64,000 bases of DNA from Kuschelorhynchus macadamiae. Taxonomy: Eukaryota > Arthropoda > Insecta > Coleoptera > Curculionidae. Position numbers and translations under genes: made by a program. Numbering within the stretch: position 1 is the first letter of the stretch; each line of letters opens with the position of its first letter. Positions 40,464 through 52,374 of the stretch are shown in pieces. The stretch spans positions 1,401,501 to 1,465,500 of the forward strand of contig JAUTXW010000109.1 of assembly GCA_030620095.1 (NCBI GenBank). Direction: 5' to 3'. The notes under the pieces are model-generated. The model saw only the letters and a list, made by a program, of their open reading frames with translations. It ran no database searches and was not told the DNA's origin.

Positions 40464-41461
40464 GGGTGATTAATTAGGAATGGCCTCCGGCCATAACTCG
40501 GTAACTGTTGATCACAAAATTATGGGGAAAAAATATATGTGAGGAAATCGGCCAAAGAAAATAACTGAAAATTATTTTCAAATTCGAAAAATGGCCTCTA
40601 GAAGGCGTAACAATAAGTCAAAAATGGAAATGCCGATTTTCTTGAATTTTCCTAATTAAGGTTTGTCGAAAATATTTATCATTTTTTCTATTTTCAATAA
40701 TAAAGTGGTGGGGGAAGGTTAAACTTCTTTTCTTTCAAACGTTTATATCTCTGTTTTGGATAAACCGATTACATTTAACTTGGCATTACAGAAAAACTCT
40801 TTTTGCTCTTTATTTAGAACTATTAACTGCTTCGTAATGATTCTATTCATCAAATAATACGGATTTTCTCAAAATAATCAAATGGTATGATATGACTTTT
40901 TTGTCATATTTTAATTTAAAGTTATAAAAGGTATCAAATCGTGAAATAAAAATCCAGGTTCGTATTTAAATTAAAAGTTGTTGGTAGTCGCTTGAATCCG
41001 AAACGTCGGATTGAAAAACTAACCTCACAAATTTGTAGAGGAGAGAAAGTAACAATGATAAAGTGAAAATTATATACATCTGTCATTTCAACTAAGCCTA
41101 CAATTATAGAAAACCTAAAAAAAAAACACAAAAACTAACTTTTATGGTTTATAGTTGAAACGACAAATGAAAATAATTTTCACTTCATCATTGTCACTTT
41201 ATCTCCCTTACAAACTGGTTAGGTTAGTTTTTCAATCCGACGTTTCGGATTTTGGCGATCATCAACAACTTTTTTAATTTAAATATGGACCTGGATTATT
41301 TATTTCACGATTCGATACCTTTTATAACTTTAAATTAATGTTAAATATAATTTCCAGTTATTTCCCTTGGCCCATTTACCTACATATTTTTTTCCCCATA
41401 ATTTTATGATCAACGTTTTCCTAGTTACGGCCGGAGACCAGTGTTAATAGATCACCCTGTG
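40461..41461. mobile_element. ~1 kb foldback element
   Basis: The ends GGGTGATTAATTAGGAATGG and ATAGATCACCCTG are inverted relatives. Further landmarks include GGCCTCCGGCCATAACT with CGGCCGGAGACC, TTATGGGGAAAAAAT with its inverse, and CCAGGTTCGTATTTAAATTA with ATATGGACCTGG. The arms fold over almost the whole length. It contains no transposase. Confidence 0.8.
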
Positions 41462-42879
41462 TATTGCCGAGAAACACAACAAGCCCCTAAACATACATCG
41501 AGGACGAGGACATGTTGTCTTACTCTGATCCTAGACATTTAATCGAGAAAGCAAATCACATGATCGATTTTTACAGTCGAAGAGTTGTCAAGCCAGGTGC
41601 AAAAGAAGGCATATTGATTTTTTAGTTGGTAAGAAATTATTTACCTAAAAAAATCTTTATGAACCTTACTATATTATCAGCATCCCTCTATATACTTTCC
41701 TATAAAAAATGATATTGGATTCCAACGTGCCTCCCCTAAATCTATCAATAAAAATATTCTAAAACTATTCATTATATAAGGATAAAATATTTATATTTGT
41801 ATCAGTAAGCAGTTAGCTGGTTTCTATATATACCTACATGTTTTAGAAAATCTATAATAGTTTTTCGTTTTATTAAATGCATACATGATATTAGTCCAAA
41901 AATATCAGATTAAAATTTTAATTTATGATGACATTGGTTGTCGTCGAATAATGTTTAATAGTCCATGGTAATAACATATTTATGTAAACAATTAACCTCT
42001 TTTGTATTGCTCTGCATTTCCGAGGATACCACAATTACGCATAAATACTCTGCAGTTTCGTGACCAACATTTTTTTCCTGGTTCATTTTTTACTTTAATC
42101 GTAACATATTTAATAATCCATGGATACTCTATCTGTTAACGTATATTCTTCTAGCCATGAAAACATGGCCTTTTCTTTATGTGCCCGAAATGTCCGCAAT
42201 GTGGATAACTTTTATTAATGGTATGTAAAATTTTATAAACTAAACTTCTTAACGGTAATATAAAGAGTAAGTACAATTTCTTGATGCCATTATTTTCAAG
42301 CAAATCGGAATACTAGCTATTTTAGAGTTTCTTCAAAATTTACCTTGGGATTTATTCTCATTAACAAGGCATTATGTTGTGTAGGGAATAATGAGACTAA
42401 ACTCAAGTATTATGGCAGACTTTTATAAAATTTTCAACACTTTTGCTTGCGAATTGGGCCCAGCTATTTTTTTCTACAACAATGCATGTTATACATAGTT
42501 TACTAGGGCATACGGTAACAATATTATCTAAAACCAATGCTAATTTAACCTAACCGTTCTTCAATCTTCTACAGTTTATGAGATTTTTGTCTGGGAACAA
42601 TTTGGAATCGCCCGTATGACAAGCCCTAAATATTTATCAAACTAGTATCTACTTCTTTCTTTAATTTTTCAGGTAAAATATTATTTAAACATTGCTTTAT
42701 TTAGCACAGTTTCACTTAAGTACAAGTATTTTGGAAAGGTTGAGGAATACTTGGGACATGCAGTACCTATGCAATACGCCCCTCAAAAACAACAAACGCT
42801 GACTATTATGTTCATTTATCCAATTTTTAAAGCACATTAGTAATAGTATGTCTCTTAATAACAAAATATATTAATTTTG
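41462..42879. other. No gene seen
   Basis: AT-rich intergenic sequence without recognisable coding text or repeats. Confidence 0.4.
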
Positions 42880-43314
42880 GGATCCTGACAATAATTAATT
42901 TGGCGGGCACGTCAATTTGGCGGATACGACAATCTGACAGACGATATTTTGTTGATACAACAATTTGGCGGAAGTCAATTGGAGCAGATATTTAAATTTT
43001 TGGGATCGCGATAAATATTTATCGATTTCACGTAATTCATTTATATTAATATATTTTGATGGATATGGTTCACATTTTTATTTTTCGATTAGGTTTTTCT
43101 AGTTTTGACGTTTCCCTTAATTTTTCTTAATAATTTTGTTTATTTCGTTAATTTCATACACCGGGTAGGATATAAACATTTTGTTAAGTTAGTTAAATAT
43201 AATTTCAACATTTACACACGTTTGGTATGTATAGGGTGTCCCTCAGGTATTGTTTTGATGATGGTAAAAGCTTTTTTATTTGCCTGTTTTTTATAAAACT
43301 TTATTCTTGTCATT

Positions 43315-43950
43315 TTAAAGTACAGATTGACACAGAAAAGTAATTAAGAAAAGATGTTGAGGATTTAAAATAGGCTGTAAAATAGCCAAGCTACTACGCG
43401 AAGTTACTCTAGAGCATGCGACGTAGAGTTGACTATGGGAAAAACAATCATAGCGCAAGTCTCCTCCAGCTCTACTTAAGGATTGCCCTTGAGCTTTGTT
43501 AATTGTCATAGCGAAACACTGCTTTAAAGGAAACTGTACACGTTTAAACTGAAAAGAATAGTCTGGCGGAATTAAAGGAATACGTGGTATAAAAACTGTC
43601 CTAGACCGGGGCCAAAAGTAATGTTTTAACCTGTAGCTGAGTACCATTACACAATTTTGGTGGTGATCAAATTTCGAATAAGCATTACTGGTGCCTTCCA
43701 CTTTTAAAGTTAACTCATGAAGAGGGATTCCTGAAGGGTTTAGAGAATGTAGGAACTCAACAGGATAATTAACCGCATTTTCTTGCTGTATAACTACATC
43801 TATTGAGTAGTATGTGAATTGTGGAGCAGTAATTTTTTCCAAAAAAGCTAGATTTATTTTATCTGCTTTGTTAGTTTTTGGAGTTAATGTAGCTCGTTCT
43901 TTAAATAAAGAAGCGGTTTTATTTTGAGAACTTTCGAGTTCACTATACAC
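43315..43950 (-). pseudogene. Helitron-type Pif1 helicase C-terminal fragment
   Basis: The 211-codon frame has YPVEFLHSLNPSGIPLHELT near its middle and ends with FKRVQFPLKQCFAMTINKAQ, GQSL, then DCFSHSQLYVACSRVTSRSS. These are the late helicase motifs (TINKAQGQS and LYVACSRV) of the Pif1-like Rep/helicase protein of Helitrons. The middle (LTLKVEGTSNAYSKFD) has lost the usual PIILLRN-type segment. N-terminal Rep and Walker motifs are absent. Truncated, with normal downstream sequence lost. Related Pif1 genes of the host or viruses are less likely given the PVEFLHSLNPSGIPPH-type text. Confidence 0.82.
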
Positions 43951-43954
43951 ATTT

Positions 43955-44650
43955 AAGGGGTAGTTTCACCCTCTTGGAAACTGAGTTTCGAAGAATTCCT
44001 TCTTATCGAATCACTCTAAAATCAAGCTGTTTGCACAAGATCAGCTTTCTATGGCAAACGGTTTGAGAAAGATCACAAAAATTAATCAATGACCCGATTT
44101 TTTCAAAAACCCTGTATAAATTTATATAAAACTTAAAATATATAATAAAATAAAATAAAAAGCACGTGTTCGAGTGTTTTCCGAATAACTAATTGTTTTT
44201 TAATTAAAAAATATAATATTAAAGGGGTGGTTTCAGCCCTTTGGACACCCTGTCTCGGTTTTTAGAAAAAATTAAAATATGTAAAAAATTTAAATATAAA
44301 GCAAATTATTGTCAAGCATTTTCCGAAAAAACTATGGGTTTTTTAAATAAAATATATTATAATATTTAGGCAATCGTTTTATCCTTTTGAACACATTGTA
44401 TTAACTTTTGAAAAACCTAAAATGTGTAAAAAAATAAATTAAAAAACACGTGTTCAAGAGTTTTTTTAAAAAACTCACCGGTTTTGAAATAAAATAATAT
44501 TGTATTAATTAAGTGGTGGTTTCACTCCTTTGAACAGCCTGTATAATTTTTTTAAAAATCCTAAAATATGTAAAAAAATTAAAAGACACGGGCTTAAGCG
44601 TTTTTCCGAATATTTAAGGGGTGGTTTCACCACCTTGGAATTTGAGTTTT
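43955..44650 (-). repeat. Tandem degenerate GGGGTGGTTTCACCC repeats
   Basis: Four to five copies (near 43958, 44222, 44365, 44511 and 44618) share TTAAGGGGTGGTTTCACCCT, TTGGAA or TTGAACA, a CCTGTA word and AACACGTGTTCAAG. Spacing is roughly 110-260 bp. It lies directly upstream of the helicase fragment and is probably part of the same element. Confidence 0.65.
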
Positions 44651-45599
44651 GAAAAATCCTTTCTTATCGAACTTCTGCACTCTAAAATTAACCTGTATGT
44701 CAAAATTCAGCCTTTTACCTCAAGCGGTTTGAGCTGGAGCGTGATGAGTGAGTAAGTCAACTAAGTCTTTTGTATATTAGTACAGAAGTATAGTAGTATA
44801 GAACTATAGATGAAATCACAGCACTCCATTCAAGATTTGATTTTCTCTAAAATTTATTGGTTATATAAACACTAAATTTACAAAATGAAGACTTTTTTAT
44901 AGTTCAAATAAATTTAATAAACAAAGCTTCAAAATTGAAACTTTTAAATTTCATGTACAGGGTTATTATTCAAGATAGACAAAAAAATAAAAAAACTGGT
45001 ATGTAGGGTAACTTCTCTAGTTTTTGCACACGCATAGCAGTCAAGTTTACTTTTATTAATATACAGGGAAGAGCAAAAAGTTGCATTTTTAAAATATAAT
45101 TCTCTGTATATATTTACATTTTTGTATTCTACTAAAAATTCTATGAATATTTTATATCTAAAATTTTCACGTATCTTCAATCGATTTGGAGATATTGACA
45201 GTTTAATGTGAAAAATGTGACACTGTAGAAGGCTATAATTCCTCTAACTTTTCTTGTTACGAGTATTCAAGATAGAATAAAAATTAAAAATTGGCATATA
45301 GGGTTATTACTCTAGTTTAAGTTCACATCAAGAAATCATGTTTCTCTCAGGTAATATATGGGGGTGCAGCACTTTTTGTAATACCTCAGATATTTTACCA
45401 ATTGATTGAGGTCTTTGGATTCTCTTCAACATTTTCTACTGTTGCTGTTGGTGTTTTCCTTTTTAAATCCGAATTCGAAATATTATAGTTCCAAAACAAA
45501 AATGTATTCCCTAAATAGAGTGCACTGGAAAAGAACGAATCTAAAAAAATCAGTGTCAGTTTTAAATCAAAATTAATGTAATTTAATGATTATAATAAT

Positions 45600-47830
45600 A
45601 TGTCTTATTCACTTAGAGAAAAGCAAAAAAAAATAGTTTCGTATATAAAAAATGATTATAACTACAGAGCTGCCACAACAAGAGCTTAGAGCTAATAATC
45701 CCCGATTGCATGTTCCATGCAAACAAATGTCCAAGAGATTACACCAAAAGTTTCAAGAAACTTCGGATTTAAAAAAAAAGACGAACAACGACAGTTGATG
45801 AAAATGCTGAGTTAAATATGTTACTTTCTGTCCAACAGAATCCAAATACCTCAATTCGAAGCCAGAAATTCACTTCGGGGAGGGATCCAAGCCAGAAATT
45901 CAGTTCGAAGGGGGTCCAAGCCAGAAATTAATTTCGGGAGTCAAATCTCAGGAAAATTAGTAAAATGCATGCCTATAACAACATATTTTCAAAATTTTGG
46001 GTAGGGGGGTCCAGATCCGCAGGACCCCCCCTGGCTACGTGTTTAATTAGACCTTGCCCAAAATTAACAGATTCGCAAAAAGAGAAGAGGGTTGCTTCTT
46101 GTCGTAATATGTTAGAACTACTAAATAACAATAACAATTTTTTACGGCAAGTGCTTTGGACACACGAATCAACATTTTCGACCAGCGGCATGTTCAATCG
46201 GAAAAATACACGGCAATGGGCAACAATAAATCCATACTCTTATCGGGAATTTCAGGTCCAAGGGCGCCAATCCGTCATCATGTGTATGGGATACTCAATA
46301 ATAAGGTAATTGGGCTATATTTTTTTGATAATATTCTCAAGGGGGAAAATTATTTGAGTTTTCTGCAAAACGAGTTAGAGGATTAATTAGATTAATTGCC
46401 ATTAAACAATATTAGAAAATTAACGTATTTTCAAATAGGTATAACTCGTTGTTTGAACTAAAAGCAAGGGCCAGACCAGCATTTTATGAACAGATCAATC
46501 GTTATCAAACTAGTTTACAACTGATATTTCCCAAATTCCTTCCACATAATCTAGAGACTACCCCTCCATGGATAATTGACAGACCTTTCCGTATTACAAG
46601 TCTTAGCTGTTTTAGCAAAAACGAATGTAATCCCTCGTTTATTAAATCTAAATTTCAAAGCCTCCTCAATGACTTACCAAGTGGTGATATACTCTATACG
46701 GATGCCTCCAAATCACAAGATAGAATGTCTGCGGCCATCGCAACCCCCAGCCCCGTCCTTAAATATAAGATGTCTTCCAAGCTCTAAACTATATTAATCA
46801 TAATAACATCCCCTCCACTCTTAGTGCTATATTCGCAATAAGGCATATTTACACTACACATCCCATCGTACAGCTCATTCTGCAAGTCCTACGTAAAATA
46901 CAAGCTAGTGGAAAAAAGGTTGTATTTATATGGGTACCATCCCATATTGGAATCTCGGGAAATGAACAGGCAGATGCAGCAGCACGATCAGCAGGCACAG
47001 ATATTAATTCAATGGTTGTCCAGAACACAGTGAATTGTGACTTTATAAATCTTGCATTAAAACTAAAGTGCTTAGTACGTGGCAAAGTGAATGGGTAAAT
47101 TCGCGATCGAAACTGTCCGAAATAAAACCACTTGTGAAATCATGGAAATATTTCCCAAGCATACGAAAAAGCCACTACACTGAGTCGGCTGAGAATAGGA
47201 TACACAAGACTGGCGCATGAATACTTAATTCTAAAAACTAACCATATGTGATACGTGCCATGTTCCAATTTCAATTAAACAAATTCTTACAGACTGTCCA
47301 AAGTACGAACATAAAATACATCCATACGGTATTAAAATTGCTCTCCCCGAAATTCTAAACAGTAAATTTAGTATAAACAATTTAATGAACTTTTTAAAAG
47401 ACTGTGACTTACTAGAGAAAATTTCATTTAAAAAACTAGTTTCACTGGCAATGTCATAACTATAGTATCTTACCTATGTTATCTTATGCGCTAATGACCT
47501 TTGTCGTCAATGCGCGTCTGAATAAAAAAAAAATAGAAAACGTTGTATTTCAACAAGATGGGGCTCCACCCCGCACTGTTCGTACAGTTAAAAATCATCT
47601 TAGTAAAAGTTTTGGTCAGTGGATTGGAAAAGATGCTCCAATTAAGTGGCCACCGAATAGCCCCCGACCTTACCGCGATGGATGCGTTTTTTTGGGGTAA
47701 TTTAAAGGACATAATATACGCCATCTATATAGTTAATATCGAGCATCTAAAGGACCGAGGTGAATTATTTGAATGAAAATTATGCCGAATCGATCACAAA
47801 AACCATAGAGAAACTGCGAAGGACATAAGT
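45600..47830 (+). pseudogene. Mariner-type transposase split by a LINE
   Basis: The N-terminal part near 45605 reads MSYSLREKQKKIVSYIKNDY and then, with frameshifts, RRTTTVDENAELNMLLSVQQ. A third piece (46050-46390) reads LTDSQKEKRVASCRNMLELL, then LWTHESTFSTSGMFNRKNTR and NNKVIGLYFFDNILKGENYL, with the first catalytic aspartate replaced by His. After a ~1 kb LINE insertion it resumes at about 47530 with NVVFQQDGAPPRTVRTVKNH and WIGKDAPIKWPPNSPDLTAM plus DAFFWGNLKDIIYA in shifted frames. The FQQDGAPP and SPDLT boxes retain the second and third acids. Many stops and shifts make it clearly dead. Confidence 0.78.
46445..47515 (+). pseudogene. LINE 3' fragment with RNase H (I/Jockey/R1-like)
   Basis: A frame at 46449-46787 has FPKFLPHNLETTPPWII and SGDILYTDASKSQDRMSAAI, with the first RNase H aspartate (TDAS). 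After a frameshift, SGKKVVFIWVPSHIGISGNE and QADAAARSAG supply the later RNase H His and Asp. Next come LSRLRIGYTRLAHEYL and CHVPISIKQILTDCPKYEHK, the C-terminal zinc-knuckle region, then FLKDCDLLEKISF. The reverse transcriptase is missing, as in 5'-truncated insertions. It sits inside a mariner-type transposase with similar ~20-bp text on both sides and an A-rich 3' end near 47525. Confidence 0.82.
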
Positions 47831-49090
47831 TAAATGTATCAATGAAAACGGTGGGCCAGTGGAATAATTTTATATTTAATTATAAATATAACTGGTTTTT
47901 GTTGTTACTTTAGTTATCGGTATAACTTGTTGTTTTTGCTGTTACGTTACTTTACTTATAGCAATATTATCAGTAATTTAAATTGTAATTAATAAAATTT
48001 AAGTGAAACAAGTGAAAGTTTAGAGCCTCTTTTGTTTTCGCTGCTTGTCAAAGCACACCATTACGGAGCTTAAAATAGGAGGTAGGGGTTCCTTAAAATC
48101 TCATTTGAAGGAATGGGGGTCAATAAAAATCTCACGTCAACGTTTATTTCCCTCCTCCTTCCTTTTGGAGGACTGTGAAATATGTCAGTCGATCAAATTA
48201 TAATAAAACAATTTGCACTTTTTGGTCCATATTAAAAGATACTGGACACGGATCGAACGGAGATTGTCAACCCTTCTACAGTGTCAGATTTTTCACTCTA
48301 AACTCTCAAATTCTCCAAAGCAATTGAAGATATGTAAGAATTTCAAATAGAAAATATTCATAGAATTTTTAGTAGAATCCAAAAAAGCAAGTGCTATGCC
48401 TAAAATGGCTATTTCTTAACCTTTTTATGATGTTAATTATCTATAGCTTTGGAGCGTTTTTTAATATTTAGGGGAAATTTATAATTTATAATTTATTTAT
48501 AAAATTTTAAATATAATTTTTTGTTCTCATATAGCAGTTATGTACATACATCTCAAAGCTAATTTCGATTCGATTCCATCGATGCAAAACTGCTTCCGCC
48601 TCCAATGATCCGAACTCACTGGTTTACATTAATTCGGGGGGAGTCTGATGCGGAATTTGTTACTGCTGATTGTGATTCCTCAACGGGTCGCCCTTATGAA
48701 AAGGTGTTCACCTTGCTACGTTTTTAAATCATTATTATTTTTTGAGTTTATAACGTACTAGTTTTGATAGAAAATAATGGTATAATTAAATAAATAATGT
48801 GAATTTATATAAAACATACTACATTTTTATAATAAAAATGTAAATTATAAAATGCCTAATGTTTTAAAAATATTTTTATAGTTAAGTAAATTGATTGGAA
48901 AATGTAGGTGAAGCGGTTTTCCATCCGCGTCCTCTAGCCACTTGCCACTGTACAGGGCGTTCAATTAAAAAAAGCAACATTTTGCTCCCCATGTATATTA
49001 ATAAAGATAAACTTTATTTCTATGTGTGTCCAAAAACCAGAGTAGTAACTCTACATACCAATTTTTTAATTTTCTTTCTATTTTGAATAT

Positions 49091-50004
49091 TAAGAAACTT
49101 AGAGGGTGGGTAACATTATAGGTTACAGGGTCTTAAAAAGGTTTAAAGTACCTTTATTTTTAAAGATATTTAAAGATACGAAGAGAAGTTGTTTAGAATT
49201 AATTTGTATACCTTAATATGAAATTACTAAACTTACTTACTATTCAATATGTGACATTTTTTAAAACCCTTTGATTTTTTTATTGAACCTGTACACTAAA
49301 TATGGAAAATGTCAAATTTCGTATCTAACAGAATTTCAAAAAATGAAGCTTCAGAAATGAACCTCCCAACTATAATGTTCAGAGTGTTCAAAATATTAAA
49401 ACGTTTTAAAACATGTTAAGAGTAAAATACCTTTATCTTTGAAGATTAGCAGAAAAGGAAAGAAGAAAAGCTAATAGCATTAATTTTTATATTTAGAAAC
49501 AATAAAATCATAGCTCACTATTCACAATTTTATCTTATCAAAATTTCCTTTATTTTATGAAGACAATTGTACACTAAATTTGGAAAATGAGGACCTTTTC
49601 ATAGCTCAAAGAAATCTAAGGAATAAATCTCTGAAAAACTGTAAAAGCCGTTCATTAAATCAAAAAATCAGAAAAAGTAAAATTTTGAGTAATGAACTAT
49701 AATTTTATATTTGAATATAAAATAAGTCCTAAACAACTTTTCTCAATTACTTTTCTGCGCAACTTTAAAAATAAAGGTACTTTACCTCTGGCTTGTTAAA
49801 AAATTTTGAACACCCTGACATTAAATTTTAGAAACAAAAAGTTTAAAGAGTTTGAAGAGAAGGAATAAATTACAAGAAATTATTTTCGTAAAGCGATAAA
49901 AAATTGTTTTATATCTGTATATCGAGATTATTATAATTCAAAGAATATCAAAACTACATTAGAAATAAATTATTAAAAAATGTCAAAATAACTCATATAA
50001 TTTA
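49091..50004. other. Repeated AT-rich non-coding sequence
   Basis: Loosely repeated phrases occur (GTACACTAAATTTGGAAAAT near 49300 and 49570, and AAAGTACCTTTATTTTTAAAG). Similar phrases lie near 44880-44940. Probably arms of the same rearranged mariner-type element. No gene. Confidence 0.4.
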
Positions 50005-50130
50005 GACTAGATATCTTGGCGGAACCAAACTGTGGTATTCGCAAAAATGCCCAAATTGTCGAACCGGCTAAAATGTCGTCCGCTAAATTGCCATGCCCGC
50101 CAAAATGTCGTCCGTCAAATTAACGTAGAT

Positions 50131-50948
50131 CCATTAATTTTTTATTGTAATTAGTTAGAGTACACCAATATGCACAACCTTGGGTAATCGTCTTTTGACC
50201 TCTAAATACAAACACATGGTCTAACTTAAACCTAAAATATTTCTATGCAAGGATTTCTCCTTATCTGATAGTAGATTATAAATTATAGTATACACATTTA
50301 AAGATCAGCTGTTTTAAATTTACTAGGGTAAACTGTTTTCGAGCCTAACACGTTATGTATAACAGTTACAACTATTTCAGTTCTGTTCATTTCAGTCTTT
50401 ACACAGAACCATTAAGAAGTGATCTCTAAAATGACAAATTGGATTTTTTCGGTGTGGATTATCGGAATAAATGGTGCGTATTATTTGAATACAACTTTTC
50501 TAAAACTCAAAATAAACTATCTCAAGTGAAGAAGTGGCGAATGTTCGAAATACGTACTAAACTGAAATTTTATTTTTTTACCTACTGTAACTTAGAAAAA
50601 TGTAAATATGTATTTACTTTTTTTAGCAATAAAAAGATGTTTATTAAAATTATTAATGATGTATACAACTAGAATGTTTTAACATTAGTTTAGTTACTAA
50701 AATACAATTTAACCTAAATTGTTTTTTAGATATTTTTCTGTAGTTCACTTTTATGTATTCTTAATTATTCAAGTTGTACTAAAAATCAGTGACGTTTTAA
50801 CCTTGTATGCAGCCGCTCAGAGCCCGGACCTCAAAATGGGGCCCAGCGTGGACGCCTTCCACCCGGAGTTGACCAGTTGAATCTTTAATATTGCAACACT
50901 GTCCAATGCTCTAAATGTTTAGGCTCTAAGAGGATATCGGAGTAGCTC
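50131..50948. other. No confident gene
   Basis: A short frame at 50439-50672 has no recognisable domain. Otherwise AT-rich, with a GC-richer patch near 50810-50870. Confidence 0.4.
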
Positions 50949-50951
50949 TAA

Positions 50952-52202
50952 AGCCCGCTACTCACTGTTTGTTGATTTGTCCATTCCTTCATTTGTCCGC
51001 ATAGTCTGGAGGGTCCGGTTCATCCGTTCGTTTCCTTGCGCGATACCGTTATTTGGGATAATAATCAAGTAGGCTTTGATCAAGAATTATAAACCACATA
51101 GGATAGTTACATCGGCAATTTATTTCCGTTATATTAGCGCGAACGAGTGTGGTTGCAGTGACGCCGCCTGGCCCGCTCGAAACAAATTTCAGGCGAGGAT
51201 AATATGGTTTAGCATTCTAATGCTGTTATTTTGGTTCTTTATGCAATACATTTCGACAAAAAAGTGATTCTCAAATAGGAAAGTAAAAAACATGGTATTA
51301 CAATTATTACGATTAATAATTGATATTATTGTCAAACATATTTTTTTTTCAAAATTAAAAAAATAATGTGTTCTAGAGATTACAAAAATATGTAAATATA
51401 ACCACTTTACCACGAAAATAGAAACAAAAAACATAATAACTATAGAATATTAATACTAAAAAAGCAACAATCCAGAGCAAAAATTAAAAATAAAAGTACC
51501 TGCTATATGTTAAAAGGAAACACAACTGGCCTGAAAAATTAATAAAAAAAAATAATATTAATAAAGAATCTTAGTATATCTATAGCTTACATTTTTCTAC
51601 TGCACCGGTGTACCTACTGTTTCTTCATAATAATTGATTTCGGAGACCTATGAAAAGTTACACCCGGCAAGTGGTTTTTGTGACTATTGTTTTTTGCTAT
51701 GTATACTTCTGCAAAAGTAAATAGATCAGTTATAAAAGAAGTTTTAATTCTTTCATTGGCTAATTACGTTTCACTATACACAAACAACACTTTTTCAAAC
51801 TAGTGTAACATTACCATTTGTAAAAACTAAAGAATATTGAAAAGACAATACTTAAAAGGCGAATTTCTATTATAGAGCAATGTAACTAATACTAAATTTT
51901 TATAGACTGAGAGAGCCGGAGTACGTCACGCACCAGGTCATTCACCTTTATAGCGGACGACGAGAAACTAGATAACGTTACGCGTGCGAGAAGTAACTAT
52001 CCCGTGTGGTTTACGATTCTTGGGCTTTGATCTCGGCGAACCACTCAACTGAATCTAATCTTTGGTTTTTTGTGTATTTTCAAACAATAGAAACGCATGA
52101 AAAAAAAATTGATGAATGGATAAAATACTCGTCATTTCGTTGAATCGCCGTTGAAACGTATGCGGATGAATGAAGGAATAAATGAATAGTGACTAGCAGG
52201 CT
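50952..52202. mobile_element. PIF/Harbinger-like non-autonomous element (1251 bp)
   Basis: Starts AGCCCGCTACTCACTGTTTG and ends with the inverse AGTGACTAGCAGGCT, each flanked by TAA (50949-50951 and 52203-52205). Subterminal homology includes TTCCTTCATTTGTCCGCATA on the left against the inverse of TGCGGATGAATGAAGGAA on the right. No transposase or Myb-like frame inside. Confidence 0.75.
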
Positions 52203-52374
52203 TAAAATGCGTCGATTTTTCAACGTTTAATTAAACCTTTTCATATTTTTTTTCTGTTTTAAAAAAGTTTTCCTTTCCGATAATAATAAATTATATTTTA
52301 ACTTTTTTTCTCAAGAAACATTGTTTTTTTTTACTATACCACGGCGCACTTTTAAACCACCATTTTTTGTATTT

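Larger units (their letters stand above)
44945..49090. mobile_element. Mariner-type element with diverged inverted flanks
   Basis: Sequence at 44960-45235 (GGTATGTAGGGTAACTTCTC, then AGTCAAGTTTACTTTTATTA, and TTCTACTAAAAATTCTATGA) recurs inverted at 48270-48385 and 48990-49090. The transposase remnant lies between. An outer end with CAGGGCGTTCAATTAAAAAA is visible near 48953. The two right-hand pieces are separated by unrelated sequence, so the structure is rearranged. Confidence 0.6.
42880..50130. mobile_element. Possible ~7 kb composite bounded by GGCGGACGACA-type inverted ends
   Basis: At 42890-42985 the text has TTAATTTGGCGGGCACGTC, then AATTTGGCGGATACGACAAT. At 50005-50125 the inverse occurs: read on the minus strand, AATTTGACGGACGACATTTT followed by GGCGGGCATGGCAATTTAGC. 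Each side is itself a short tandem of CAATTTGGCGGA-like words. No flanking duplication is found. The boundary status is inferred, and the pair could be two independent insertions. Confidence 0.4.

Noticed and set aside
40985..41270. Possible hammerhead motifs in the arms of the 40.5-41.5 kb foldback
   Set aside because: The GATGATCGCC...GAAACGTCGG text is suggestive, but stem II does not form and the first core base is wrong, so the evidence is too weak.
43105..43296. 63-codon frame left of the helicase fragment
   Set aside because: Hydrophobic AT-rich chance frame with no domain and no splice or promoter context.
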